From: Paracoccus indicus
Lineage (GTDB): Bacteria > Pseudomonadota > Alphaproteobacteria > Rhodobacterales > Rhodobacteraceae
Direction of reading: 5' to 3'
DNA: 64,000 nucleotides
NCBI RefSeq assembly: GCF_003056335.1
Contig: NZ_PYWA01000003.1
Location: 310,001 to 374,000, forward strand
A program made the translations under genes and the position numbers. The notes under the pieces are model-generated. The model was not told the origin of the DNA, did no database searches, and worked only from the letters and a program-made list of their open reading frames with translations. This document shows, one piece after another, positions 20,041 through 28,946 of this stretch. Numbering within the stretch: position 1 is the first letter of the stretch; every line of letters begins with the position of its first letter.

Positions 20041-20874
20041 GCAACAAGAAAAGTCCTGAAAATATTCGAAAATGTCTATTCAGTTTGTGCAAGAATGATC
20101 CTAGCCTTTGCAGGAAGCATCGCAGTGAGGTTTCGATGTCATGGCAGTTGGATGCGCATCTGGCGGGGTCACTCGGCCAATGGCTGATCGATGAAGGCAT
20201 CGCGTCGACGAGTCCCGTGTCGGCAGAACGCACTGGCGCCAACCGCTGCTCTGGATCTCCTCGGCTTTGGACGGACGTCAGGGGCAATGGAATACCGATA
20301 GCATGTATGGGTAACTCTCCCGAGGTGGGAAGAAGGTAATGACGAAGGGTGGACAGGGGCGCGGAAAGTTCATCCTTGGAAAACAAAGGAGCGTTATCAT
20401 GCCCGTACCCGATGTTCCCGGACCCGAAACATTAGGACGTTCCCGCCACCACGAGAGGGCGTATCGACGGGCCGCGTCTCGACGTATCATCGGGGGTGGG
20501 GCACCCAATTATGAGATGCTCGAAGCAAGGTTGGTTGCAATGTGCATGTCGCGTGAAATGAAGGCTGGGCAACCCCGTTCGACTGAAATGGCTGGCAGTC
20601 CCGCTTCGAGATGTCATCCATATGCCGAGCTCCGCTCGATCGTCGCGGCAGTCCCTGCGCAAGCCGGTGCTGCGGTTGCCGGGACTTGGGCGTCCGAAGG
20701 ATCACGACCGCTGCCTGCGCCAGGCAGGGTGAATATCGCAGTTGTCGCCGGTTGCAGTTACCGGCTGGACCTGTTGACCCTCTGCCGGTGTGCCACTCGC
20801 TCGGCGCGCCGCCTCCGACGATCCATTGCATTTTCAAAAGCCGAAACGATATTTTTGACAAGGGAGCATTGAGC
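20041..20874. other. Gene-poor interval with one promoter-like site and two doubtful frames
   Basis: No recognisable gene. A promoter-like TTCAGT-N17-TAGCCT lies at 20079-20107. It precedes a 67-codon frame (20136-20339), which in turn overlaps by TAATG a 177-codon frame (20339-20872) carrying an internal AAAGGAG ribosome-like site before an ATG at 20399. The second frame is rich in codons avoided by the neighbouring genes (AGG, AGA, CGA, TTA) and shows no known motif. The interval is less GC-rich than its surroundings and probably marks a junction or decayed DNA. Confidence 0.5.
20136..20339 (+). CDS. Doubtful small reading frame, possibly a gene remnant
   Basis: A 67-codon frame beginning MSWQLDAHLAGSLGQWLIDEG. 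GTGAGG lies five bases before the ATG, and a promoter-like site (TTCAGT-N17-TAGCCT) about 30 bases upstream. The first 23 residues look like a normal amphipathic helix, whereas the rest (many Arg, Ser, Gly, Pro) resembles out-of-frame translation. It may therefore be the start of a gene broken by a frameshift or deletion. No family is recognised. Confidence 0.2.
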   Translation: MSWQLDAHLAGSLGQWLIDEGIASTSPVSAERTGANRCSGSPRLWTDVRGNGIPIACMGNSPEVGRR

Positions 20875-22326
20875 GTGGAAACACTTGGACTGATGATCGG
20901 CGGCAAGGATATCGTCGCCACCGACGGCGCCACGTTCGAGCGTCTGAATCCGCTTACCAATCAGCCCGCGACGCGGGCCTCGGCCGCCAGCGTCGAAGAT
21001 GCGATCAGCGCGGTCGATGCGGCAGCGGCAGCTTTTCCCGAATGGTCGCAGAGTTCGCCCAAGGAGCGGCGGACAATCCTGCTGAAGGCCGCCGACATCC
21101 TGATGGAGAAGATGCCTGCTTTCGTCGATGCCATGGCGTCCGAGATCGGCGCAACGGCAGGCTGGGCGGGCTTCAACGTGACCTTGGCCGCCGACATGCT
21201 GCGCGAGGCGGCGTCCATGACCACGCAGATCACCGGGCAGATCGTCCCCTCGAACAGGCCGGGCACGATGGCGATGGCGGTTCGTCAGGCTGCAGGGGTC
21301 GTCCTGTCGATGGCGCCTTGGAACGCGCCGGTGATCCTGGGGGTGCGCTCGATCGCGATGCCGCTGGCCTGCGGAAACACCGTGGTGATGAAGACATCCG
21401 AGATCTGCCCGCGCACCCATCGCCTGATCATTGATGCGCTGCATGAAGCGGGCCTGCCTGCAGGCGTTCTGAATGCCATCTCGAACGCGCCCGAGGACGC
21501 ACCGGGCATCGTCGAGGCGTTGATCGCCCAGCCTGCCGTGCGCCGGGTGAACTTCACCGGCTCGACCCGTGTGGGGCGGATCATATCGGAACTGGCAGGC
21601 AAGCATCTGAAGCCAGCCTTGCTGGAACTGGGTGGGAAGGCCCCGATGGTCGTTCTGGACGATGCCGATATCGAGGCCGCCGTCGCCGCGGCGGCCTTCG
21701 GTGCCTACATGAACCAGGGCCAGATCTGCATGGCGACCGAACGTCTGGTTGTCGACGAAAGCATCGCTGGCGAATTCGTCGCGGCTTTGGCGGTCAAGGT
21801 CCGGACGCTGAGCGCTGGCGATCCCGCCAAGGGCGAGGCCCCCTTGGGCAGCGTCGTCGACGCAACGGCGGCACGCCGCATTCAGGATCTGGTCAAGGAT
21901 GCCCTGGCCAAGGGTGCCAAGATGATCGCCGGCGGGGATCACGACGGCACGCTGATATCGGCCATCGCATTGGATCACGTGACGCCCGCCATGCGCATCT
22001 ATTACGAGGAATCCTTTGGCCCCGTCGTCACCATCGTGCGGGTTTCCGGCATAGAAGAGGCTGTGCATGTCGCCAATGACACCGAATACGGGCTGTCATC
22101 GGCGGTCTTCGGGCGGGACACCATGAGGGCCATGTCGGTCGCCCGGCGCATCGAGGCGGGCATCTGCCACATCAACGGTCCGACCGTCTTCGACGAGGCG
22201 CAGATGCCCTTCGGCGGGACCAAGGCCTCGGGCTATGGCCGCTTCGGCGGGCAGTCCGCCATCCAGGAATTCACCGAGACGCGGTGGATCACCATTCAGG
22301 ATGGCCCGCTGCATTATCCCATCTGA
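20875..22326 (+). CDS. Aromatic-type aldehyde dehydrogenase (salicylaldehyde/benzaldehyde dehydrogenase-like)
   Basis: A 483-residue NAD(P)-dependent aldehyde dehydrogenase oxidising an aldehyde to its acid. Catalytic Glu251 (LLELGGKAPM) and Cys285 (NQGQICMATER) are in place, and MAPWNAPVILGVRS contains the conserved Asn. Length, the SNRPGTMAMAVRQ segment and the C-terminal TRWITIQ resemble the NahF/DoxF/vanillin dehydrogenase group, so an aromatic aldehyde is the likely substrate; this is family-level inference. The GTG at 20875, eight bases after AGGGAG, gives the usual length; TTG at 20869 is an alternative. It converges on the ThDP enzyme gene with a four-base gap. Confidence 0.85.
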   Translation: METLGLMIGGKDIVATDGATFERLNPLTNQPATRASAASVEDAISAVDAAAAAFPEWSQSSPKERRTILLKAADILMEKMPAFVDAMASEIGATAGWAGFNVTLAADMLREAASMTTQITGQIVPSNRPGTMAMAVRQAAGVVLSMAPWNAPVILGVRSIAMPLACGNTVVMKTSEICPRTHRLIIDALHEAGLPAGVLNAISNAPEDAPGIVEALIAQPAVRRVNFTGSTRVGRIISELAGKHLKPALLELGGKAPMVVLDDADIEAAVAAAAFGAYMNQGQICMATERLVVDESIAGEFVAALAVKVRTLSAGDPAKGEAPLGSVVDATAARRIQDLVKDALAKGAKMIAGGDHDGTLISAIALDHVTPAMRIYYEESFGPVVTIVRVSGIEEAVHVANDTEYGLSSAVFGRDTMRAMSVARRIEAGICHINGPTVFDEAQMPFGGTKASGYGRFGGQSAIQEFTETRWITIQDGPLHYPI

Positions 22327-22330
22327 TCGG

Positions 22331-24031
22331 TCACGCGGGCCGCACCCGCACGTCCAGCAGCGCAAGGCTGCGGTTCGTGCGGATGTGGTCCAGTGCCGCC
22401 GTGATGGCCTCGGGCAGGTCGGCGCCATCCTGAACGCTGCGGGCCCAGGCACAACTGGCCTTGGCCACCTGCGTGAAGTCCGGCACCGGTGAAAGCTGCG
22501 TCAACGGCATGCGGTTGGCTTGCGCGGCATGGCCGTCGGGATAGATGCCCAGCACCGACTGGCGGACCGCGCCCCATTCGGCATTGTTGAGAATGATCAG
22601 CAGCAGGGGCAGCTGAAGCGCCTCGGCGATCTGATGGCAGGCCACGGGGTTCGAGAACATGTAGGACCCGTCGCCCATGGTCGCCACGATCAACCTGTCG
22701 CGGTCGGCCAGCTGCATCCCCAAGGCCGCCGGAAAGGACCAGCCCAGACCGCCCGCATGGGGTTCCTGATACCACGCCTGATGGTGATCCAGCGTCATGG
22801 GGGCCATCGGACATCCCAGTTCGGACAAGACCGATGCACCCCGACCAAGGATCGCCTCCGACAGGCAGAGGCTGACGTAGTCCTTGGTCATCGCACCTGC
22901 ACCACCCGCTTTGGCGCGTTCCAGCACCTGCCTCCGGTCGCGGGCGTTGCGCAGGCTTGTCCGTTCCACGCGATCGGCACGCTTGGCGGGACCATGTGCA
23001 TCCATCGCCGCTTTAAGCGCCAGGATGCCGTCGGCCGTATCGCAGGCAATCGACAGATCCGATCGAAAGTTGCGGATCGGCACGCGTGTCGAGAGCGGGT
23101 CCTGACCCATCTGGATGATTTGGCAACCGGCCCCAGGTTCGTGGATATCCGGTGCCCAAGGCGCCAGCGCATCCAGAACCAGGATCGCATTGGCCTCGGC
23201 CAGAAGCGGGGCAGGGTCGGGCCCGGTGGCCATCGGGTGATCGGTGGGAATGGCAAGACCGACCGCCCAATACTGGCAGACCGGAATGCCCCATTCCAAA
23301 GCCATATCCGACAAGGCGGCAAAGGCTTCGGGGCTGCCTGCGCCGTGCTGGGCGAAGATGACCGGGTGTTCGGCCTCGGCCAGGATCTGCGCCGCCTGCC
23401 TGATCTGCGCGGCGCTGGCATGGGCAGTCGTGGGCTGCATCAGGGGCGGGCGATCCAACCCTTCGGCGGGGGCGGCCTCGCACAGGACCTCGCGCGGCAG
23501 GCTGACATAGACGGGACCGCGGGGTGTCGAATTGGCGATGGCCCAGGCACGGTCGGCAACCTCGGTCACCTGTTCCGGAAAGCGCAGCTCATAGTCCCAT
23601 TTGCTGGCCTCGCGGACCAGGGCGGTCTGATCGCGCATCTCTTGCCCCCAACCGATGGGCACCGTGCGCGCGCCAAGTCTGCCCTGTTCGGTGGTGGGCG
23701 TCCGCCCCGAAAACAGCAGGACCGGCACATGTTCCACCGCGGCGTTGATCGCCCCGATGGCGCAATTTGCCAGCCCCACGTTCGTATGCGCCATGACCGC
23801 CTGCGACCGGCCCGTCGCAAGGTAATACCCATGCGCCATGGCCATGGCCGCACCTTCATGAGGGATGACGATGGCCTGCGGCAGATCGATGTTCTTGGCA
23901 GAGGCCTCGGCCAGGCCCTCGATGATGGGCGGGAAATCGGTGCCGGAATTGGCGAAGATGTAATCGACGCCGATGCGTTTCAGCCGCGCCAGCAGCGCAC
24001 CGCCGGCGGTCATGGTCAAGGGGGCGGTCAT
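22331..24031 (-). CDS. ThDP-dependent enzyme of the acetolactate synthase/benzoylformate decarboxylase superfamily
   Basis: A 566-residue thiamine diphosphate enzyme with the three usual domains: the Pyr domain with catalytic Glu59 in IPHEGAAMAMAHGY, a central domain, and the PP domain with ThDP motif GDGSYMFSNP ending LLLIILNN (from about residue 452). Such enzymes decarboxylate 2-keto acids or carboligate them. Next to an aromatic-type aldehyde dehydrogenase, a benzoylformate-decarboxylase-like role (2-keto acid to aldehyde to acid) is plausible but unproven; sulfoacetaldehyde- or oxalyl-type chemistry cannot be excluded. It is the last gene of the TRAP operon, seven bases after dctM. Confidence 0.82.
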   Translation of the reverse strand: MTAPLTMTAGGALLARLKRIGVDYIFANSGTDFPPIIEGLAEASAKNIDLPQAIVIPHEGAAMAMAHGYYLATGRSQAVMAHTNVGLANCAIGAINAAVEHVPVLLFSGRTPTTEQGRLGARTVPIGWGQEMRDQTALVREASKWDYELRFPEQVTEVADRAWAIANSTPRGPVYVSLPREVLCEAAPAEGLDRPPLMQPTTAHASAAQIRQAAQILAEAEHPVIFAQHGAGSPEAFAALSDMALEWGIPVCQYWAVGLAIPTDHPMATGPDPAPLLAEANAILVLDALAPWAPDIHEPGAGCQIIQMGQDPLSTRVPIRNFRSDLSIACDTADGILALKAAMDAHGPAKRADRVERTSLRNARDRRQVLERAKAGGAGAMTKDYVSLCLSEAILGRGASVLSELGCPMAPMTLDHHQAWYQEPHAGGLGWSFPAALGMQLADRDRLIVATMGDGSYMFSNPVACHQIAEALQLPLLLIILNNAEWGAVRQSVLGIYPDGHAAQANRMPLTQLSPVPDFTQVAKASCAWARSVQDGADLPEAITAALDHIRTNRSLALLDVRVRPA

Positions 24032-24038
24032 GGCAGCC

Positions 24039-25361
24039 TCATTGCAGCAGGCGTGGCAGGTAAAGCGCGATGGCGGGGAACAGGACCAGCAGGACGATGC
24101 GCAGGATCTCGGACCCGAAGAAGGGCATCACGCCGCGGAAGGTCTCGCGCATGGGCACGTCGCGGGCGACGGCGTTGATGATGAAGACATTCAGGCCCAC
24201 CGGCGGCGTGATCAGCCCCAGCTCCACCACCACCAGGATGATGATGCCGAACCAGAGCTTGGTCTCATCCGGTGACAGGCCGAAGTCCAATCCGGCGACG
24301 ACGGGCCAGAAGAAGGGGATCGCCAGGATCACCATCGACAGGCTGTCCATCAGGCAGCCCAGCACCAGGAAGGTGACGATGATCAGCACCATGATGGTCA
24401 TGGGTGCCATCCCGCTGTTCTGCAAAAGATCCGCCGCCGCCTGCGGAACACCCGCGCGCGACATGAAGATCTTGAGCAGCTCTGCCCCAAAGACGATCAG
24501 GAAGATCATGCCGCTGTTGCGCGCGGTCTCCAGCATGGCCTCGACCATGTCGGTCAGACCCAGCCTGCCGCGCGCCACGCCGTAGATGACGACCATCACC
24601 ACCCCGATGGCCGCCGCCGCCGTCGGACTGTAGATGCCCGCATAGATGCCGCCGATGACCACGCCGAAGATCACCAGCACGGGCAGCATGGCGATGCTTG
24701 CCGCGATCAGATCGGACCGACCCACCGGCTGCGCCTTGGGACCGGACCCCGGCACGAAGCGCACATAAAGCGCGATGGTCGCGATGAACATCAGGGTCGC
24801 CAGAATACCCGGGATCAGGGCGGCGGCGAACATGGTGACGATGTTCACCTCGACGATGATGGCATAGACGATCAGCACGACCGACGGCGGAATCAGGATG
24901 CCAAGCGTGCCGCCCGCCGCGATGCAGCCGGTCGCCAGCGAGCCGCTGTAGCGGTATTTCCGCAGCTCGGGGATGGCGACCTGGCCCATGGTCGATGCCG
25001 TCGCGGTCGAGGACCCGCAGACCGCACCGAAGCCCGCGCAGGCCGCGATGGATGCCATGGCGACGCCGCCCCGGAACCGGCCCAGCCAGGCATTGGCGCC
25101 CCGGAAGATATCGGCCGACAAACCGCAGCGTGCCGCCAGCCCACCCATCAGGATGAACATCGGCAGGACCGAGAGGTCGTAGTTCGAGAATTGCGCGTAG
25201 GCCAGATCCTTCAGCTGGTTCAGGATGATGGCCGGTCCCGACTGCAGGCAGATGCCCGTGAAGCCGATCAGGATCATGGTATAGGCGATGGGCACCCGGA
25301 TCGCGATCAGGCCCAGCAGCGCGACCAGCCCGGCGATGCCGATCAGGAAATTGTCGATCAT
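24039..25361 (-). CDS. TRAP transporter large permease subunit (DctM-like)
   Basis: The 440-residue DctM/SiaM-type subunit forms the sodium-driven translocation channel of a tripartite ATP-independent periplasmic transporter. It consists almost entirely of hydrophobic helices and shows family motifs such as GLIAIRVPIAYTM, FGAVCGSSTATASTMGQ, GGTLGILIPPSV and the C-terminal LGLITPPVGLNVFI. The start overlaps the DctQ gene end by ATGA. It is encoded between the small permease and the ThDP enzyme, so import is tied to that catabolic step. Confidence 0.95.
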   Translation of the reverse strand: MIDNFLIGIAGLVALLGLIAIRVPIAYTMILIGFTGICLQSGPAIILNQLKDLAYAQFSNYDLSVLPMFILMGGLAARCGLSADIFRGANAWLGRFRGGVAMASIAACAGFGAVCGSSTATASTMGQVAIPELRKYRYSGSLATGCIAAGGTLGILIPPSVVLIVYAIIVEVNIVTMFAAALIPGILATLMFIATIALYVRFVPGSGPKAQPVGRSDLIAASIAMLPVLVIFGVVIGGIYAGIYSPTAAAAIGVVMVVIYGVARGRLGLTDMVEAMLETARNSGMIFLIVFGAELLKIFMSRAGVPQAAADLLQNSGMAPMTIMVLIIVTFLVLGCLMDSLSMVILAIPFFWPVVAGLDFGLSPDETKLWFGIIILVVVELGLITPPVGLNVFIINAVARDVPMRETFRGVMPFFGSEILRIVLLVLFPAIALYLPRLLQ

Positions 25362-25879
25362 GCTTCCACCCCGTCGTCAGCCGGCGATGTCACCTGACGC
25401 CACTGCATCATCAGCGTCGCGCAGGCCGCCAGCGCCAGCAGGGCCAGCGACATCAGGATCGGCGGAAAGGCCGTCCAAAGCGGCAGCTTCAGCACGGGTG
25501 TAACCTCACGGTATTTCAGATAGCTTTGCAGCCCGCCGTACATCTGGAACAGCATCAGCACAGCGAAGGCCAGCGCCAGCAGCGACGAGAGCACCGCCAT
25601 CGCAGCCTTCTTGCGGGCGCCCATCCGCTCGGTGAAGATATCGACCGAGACGTTCGCCCCGGTGATCTGGCAATAGGGCAGGAACATGAAGATCGCGATG
25701 GCGATGATATGCTTGACCAGCTCGTAATCGGCGGCGAAGGGGCGACCGGTCAGCAGGTTGGATACTGCGCTGCCCGCCGTCATCAGCGCCAACCCCATGG
25801 TCAGCACGCCCCCCATCAGCGCCCATCCGCGGGTGATCCGGAAGATCAGCCCGCGGGGGACATTCGTGTCGGGTGACAT
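25358..25879 (-). CDS. TRAP transporter small permease subunit (DctQ-like)
   Basis: A 173-residue, four-helix membrane protein of the DctQ family that partners the large DctM subunit. Hydrophobic segments begin at WALMGGVLTMGLALM, IIAIAIFMFLPY, AVLSSLLALAFAVLMLF and ILMSLALLALAACATLM; the loop GANVSVDIFTER is typical of DctQ. The ATG at 25879 is preferred over a frame extending to 25963, which would run into the receptor gene. It begins two bases after the stop of the receptor gene. Confidence 0.92.
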   Translation of the reverse strand: MSPDTNVPRGLIFRITRGWALMGGVLTMGLALMTAGSAVSNLLTGRPFAADYELVKHIIAIAIFMFLPYCQITGANVSVDIFTERMGARKKAAMAVLSSLLALAFAVLMLFQMYGGLQSYLKYREVTPVLKLPLWTAFPPILMSLALLALAACATLMMQWRQVTSPADDGVEA

Positions 25880-25881
25880 GG

Positions 25882-26922
25882 TCAAGACTGCCGGTCCGAC
25901 ATGGCCTGACGGGCGGCAGCGACCAGCGCGGCGGCGTCGAAGCCCGATTGCGCGGCGGTCCAATCGTCGACCACGGGGGCCAGCACCTGGTTGAAGGCAT
26001 CCATCTCGGCCTCGGTCAGGACGACGTGTTCATTGCCGTTGTCGACCGCCATCTGGATGCCGAAATCATCGGCGGCACGCCAGACCTCGGCCACCTCGCG
26101 CAGCCAATCCTCGCCGCTGTTGTCGGTGAAGATCTGCTGCAGTTCGGGGTCCATGCCCTCCCACTTGGCCTTGTTCATCGAGACCTGGAAGGTCGTGGTG
26201 CCGAAGCGGTTCCGATCCGGTCCCTCGATCTGGTACTGCGTCGATTCGAACAGCTGCAGCGGGGGAATGATCTCCCATGGGATCAGGGCGCCGTCGACGG
26301 CACTGATGCCAAGCGCTTGTGGCAGGTCGGGGACGGGCATGGTGACGGGGGTTGCGCCCATCGCCTCGACCACCGCATTGCCCGTGGGTCCGGGAACGCG
26401 CAGCTTCAGGCCCTGAGTGTCATCGGGGCTGCGCACCATCTTCTGCGCCATCTGGATTGCCTGACCCGCGTGGACATGCAGGAACAGCACATGCACATCG
26501 GCGAAATCCGCGGCCAGATGGTCATCGAAGATGTCGCGCATGGCCAGGTTCGCCGCAGCCAGATCGTTTGTGAAGATCGTCGGCAGCTCGAACACCTCGG
26601 TGCGCGGGAAAAGGCCTGGCGTATAGCCGTTCACCGTCCAGATGATGTCGACGACCCCCTCGGCGACCTGTCGGAACAATTGCGGAGGCGATCCGCCAAG
26701 CGACATGGCCGGATAGAGTTCGATGTTGATGCGGCCCTCGGACTGCTCGCGGATGCGGTCCGCCCAAGGCTGCAGCATCTTGGCATGGGCCGGCGCCTTG
26801 GGGCCAAGGAAGTGGTGCAGCTTCAGGTCGACCTGCGGGGATTGCGCCCAGGCCTTGCGCATATAGGCCGGCAGGGCGACCGCAGCCGCACCGCTGGCAA
26901 GGATCTGCCGTCGGTTGATCAT
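25882..26922 (-). CDS. TRAP transporter substrate-binding receptor (DctP-like)
   Basis: A 346-residue periplasmic receptor that captures the substrate for the DctQM permease. The N-terminus has a twin-arginine-type signal (NRRQILASGAAAVALPAYM), then a DctP fold with FRQVAEGVVDIIWT, LKLRVPGPTGNAVVEAMGA and the conserved Arg that binds a carboxylate (LRVPG). A strong ribosome site AGGGAGG precedes the ATG at 26922. It is the first gene of the receptor-DctQ-DctM-ThDP enzyme operon. The ligand is probably an organic acid, perhaps aromatic, from context only. Confidence 0.92.
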   Translation of the reverse strand: MINRRQILASGAAAVALPAYMRKAWAQSPQVDLKLHHFLGPKAPAHAKMLQPWADRIREQSEGRINIELYPAMSLGGSPPQLFRQVAEGVVDIIWTVNGYTPGLFPRTEVFELPTIFTNDLAAANLAMRDIFDDHLAADFADVHVLFLHVHAGQAIQMAQKMVRSPDDTQGLKLRVPGPTGNAVVEAMGATPVTMPVPDLPQALGISAVDGALIPWEIIPPLQLFESTQYQIEGPDRNRFGTTTFQVSMNKAKWEGMDPELQQIFTDNSGEDWLREVAEVWRAADDFGIQMAVDNGNEHVVLTEAEMDAFNQVLAPVVDDWTAAQSGFDAAALVAAARQAMSDRQS

Positions 26923-27005
26923 GATATCCTCCCTTTGGGTCGGCGCATCTCCTCAGGCGGCCGAACCAAGGGTGATGTTAGGGGGGATTTGATCCGGCAG
27001 GAATA

Positions 27006-27034
27006 GACATATTTTGGCGATAATGGGACATTTT
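27006..27034. promoter_or_regulatory. Direct repeats upstream of the TRAP operon
   Basis: GACAT occurs at 27006-27010 and 27027-27031, both followed by T-rich DNA, exactly 21 bases (two helical turns) apart and about 85-110 bases upstream of the TRAP receptor start. This geometry suits a dimeric activator or repressor. No regulator gene is adjacent. Confidence 0.3.
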
Positions 27035-27049
27035 CGTCGCTGCATGACA

Positions 27050-27086
27050 GCGCGAAAGGGCAGGGCCGCCGCGGCGACGGCCCTGT
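27050..27086 (-). terminator. Probable terminator after the NMT1-type receptor gene
   Basis: CAGGGCCG (27061-27068) and CGGCCCTG (27078-27085) form a stem lying just past the stop at 27095 on the minus strand, followed there by CCCTTTCGCG. The T-tract is short, so termination efficiency is uncertain. Confidence 0.5.
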
Positions 27087-27094
27087 GGCTGATG

Positions 27095-28078
27095 TTACTG
27101 GAAAGCACGGTCCGTGACGGTCGCGACCCAGGCTCCCTCGGGCGCCTTGGCGATGACCGGGTCCGATCCGCCAGACAGCAGCGTATCGACGGTGCGCTGA
27201 TAGTCCGCCTCGTCCAGGGTGCCGTCAGATCCTTCCAGAAGCTTGGCGATCTCGGACATCATGCGGGTCTGATGCTCGATCGTCTGCGCGCCGGTCTCGT
27301 CGTTTTCCAGCACGATCTCGGCGGCTTCCTCGGGGTTTTCGGCGGCATAGGTCCAGCCCTTCATGCTGGCGCGCACGAATTTGGCCAGATCCTCGACCTT
27401 GGCATCATCGGCCAGCGTGGCTTCCAGCACATAAAGACCATCCTCCAGCGTGGCGACGCCCTGGTCTTCGTACTTGAAGGTCACCAGGTCGTCCTCGGAC
27501 AGGCCCGCGTCCAGCACCTGGCCGTATTCGTTATAGGTCATGGTGCTGATGCAGGCGGCCTGCTTTTGCAGCAGGGGATCGACGTTGAAGCCCTGCTTCA
27601 GGACCGTGACGCCATCCTCGCCCCCTTCGGTCGACAGGCCGAGCGTGTTCATCCACGACAGGAAGGGATATTCGTTGCCCGCGAACCAGACGCCAAGCGT
27701 CTTGCCCGCGAAATCGGTCTTGGGATCGCTGATGCCGCTTTCTTTCAGGCAGGTCAGCATCATCCCCGAGGATTTGAACGGCTGCGCGATATTGACCAGC
27801 GGCAGGCCCTTTTCACGGGCGGCCAGCGCGGCGGGCATCCATTCGACGACGACATCCGCGCCGCCGCCGGCCAGAACCTGCGTGGGGGCGATGTCGGGGC
27901 CGCCGGGCTTGATGGTGACGTTCAGGCCCTCCTCCTCGTAGAAGCCCTTTTCCTGCGCCACGTAGTAACCGGCGAATTGCGCCTGCGTCACCCATTTCAG
28001 CTGCAGCGTCAGGTCGTTCGCCTGCGCCGCACCCGCCATCAGGGCCACTCCTGCCGCCGAGATCATCAGTCGTTTCAT
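27095..28078 (-). CDS. ABC transporter substrate-binding protein, NMT1/THI5-like
   Basis: A 327-residue periplasmic receptor with a Sec signal (MKRLMISAAGVALMAGAAQA) and the NMT1/THI5 fold: LTLQLKWVTQAQFAGYYVA, GFYEEEGLNVTIKPGG and TLGVWFAGNEYPFL. This family binds pyrimidine-like ligands (thiamine pyrimidine precursors and others). Located at the end of an operon for reductive pyrimidine degradation, it most likely captures a pyrimidine, dihydropyrimidine or hydantoin. AGGAGAG lies eight bases before the ATG. The ligand assignment is from family and context, not from binding residues. Confidence 0.9.
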   Translation of the reverse strand: MKRLMISAAGVALMAGAAQANDLTLQLKWVTQAQFAGYYVAQEKGFYEEEGLNVTIKPGGPDIAPTQVLAGGGADVVVEWMPAALAAREKGLPLVNIAQPFKSSGMMLTCLKESGISDPKTDFAGKTLGVWFAGNEYPFLSWMNTLGLSTEGGEDGVTVLKQGFNVDPLLQKQAACISTMTYNEYGQVLDAGLSEDDLVTFKYEDQGVATLEDGLYVLEATLADDAKVEDLAKFVRASMKGWTYAAENPEEAAEIVLENDETGAQTIEHQTRMMSEIAKLLEGSDGTLDEADYQRTVDTLLSGGSDPVIAKAPEGAWVATVTDRAFQ

Positions 28079-28112
28079 ATCCCAAACTCTCCTGTTGGTG
28101 GGGCGTGCCCCG

Positions 28113-28946
28113 TTACTTGCGCTGCGACGGGTGCCAGAACGTCACCTTCTTTTCGATCAGCGCAACAAGTCCATAAAATAGCGTTCCCGCGATGGCCGCC
28201 ACGACGATCTCTGCCCAGACAAGCGGCAGATCCAGCCGCCCCACGGCGGTCGAGATGCGGAACCCCATCCCCCGCGTCGGGCTGCCAAAGAACTCGGCCA
28301 CGATGGCGCCGATCAGGGCAAGCGTCGTGGTGATCTTCAGTCCGTTGAACAGGAAGGGCATCGCGGCAGGCAGGCGCAGCTTCCACAGGGACGCCGCATA
28401 GGGCGCGGCCCAGCTGGCCATCAGGTCACGCTGCATGGCGTCGGTGGCTTTCAGGCCCGCAACCATGTTCACCAGGATCGGGAAGAAGACCATGACCACG
28501 ACCACGGCGGCCTTGGATTGCCAGTCGAAACCGAACCACATGACCAGGATCGGCGCGATGCCGACGATGGGCAGGGCGGCCACGAAATTGCCGATGGGCA
28601 GAAGCCCGCGTTGCAGGAACGGGCTGCGGTCGATGGCGATGGCGGTCAGCATCGCGGCCAGCGCGCCGATCAGCCAGCCCGTCAGCGCGCCGCGCAGGAT
28701 GGTCTGAACGAAATCGGTCCAGAGGATGCTGCCGTTGGCTGCAAAGCTGGCGGCGATCTGGCTGGGTGCGGGAAGGATGACGGCGGGGATGGCATAGATC
28801 CTGACGGCCATCTCCCACAGGATCAGCAGGGTCGCGCCAAAGACCACGGCCACCGCCATGCGGCTGAGGCGCGTGTCGAAGCGGGCCAGCCAAATGTTCA
28901 GCGCCCAACCACCCAGCCAGACCCCGATGATGGGCAATGCGTTCAT
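28113..28946 (-). CDS. ABC transporter permease (pyrimidine-type importer), second permease
   Basis: The 277-residue inner-membrane permease belongs to the SsuC/TauC/ThiX family (BPD_transp_1), with the EAA-type loop around WAAPYAASLWKLRLPAAMPFLFNGLK that contacts the ATPase. About six helices can be seen, starting with MAVAVVFGATLLILWEMAV. The ATG at 28946 overlaps the preceding permease stop; a much longer frame upstream is a shadow. Two permeases with one ATPase and one receptor point to a heterodimeric channel. Confidence 0.9.
   Translation of the reverse strand: MNALPIIGVWLGGWALNIWLARFDTRLSRMAVAVVFGATLLILWEMAVRIYAIPAVILPAPSQIAASFAANGSILWTDFVQTILRGALTGWLIGALAAMLTAIAIDRSPFLQRGLLPIGNFVAALPIVGIAPILVMWFGFDWQSKAAVVVVMVFFPILVNMVAGLKATDAMQRDLMASWAAPYAASLWKLRLPAAMPFLFNGLKITTTLALIGAIVAEFFGSPTRGMGFRISTAVGRLDLPLVWAEIVVAAIAGTLFYGLVALIEKKVTFWHPSQRK

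Noticed and set aside
20339..20872. A 177-codon frame with an internal AAAGGAG-ATG at 20399
   Set aside because: Despite a fair ribosome-like site, its codons (AGG, AGA, CGA, TTA) and residue composition do not look like a native protein; left as part of the doubtful interval.
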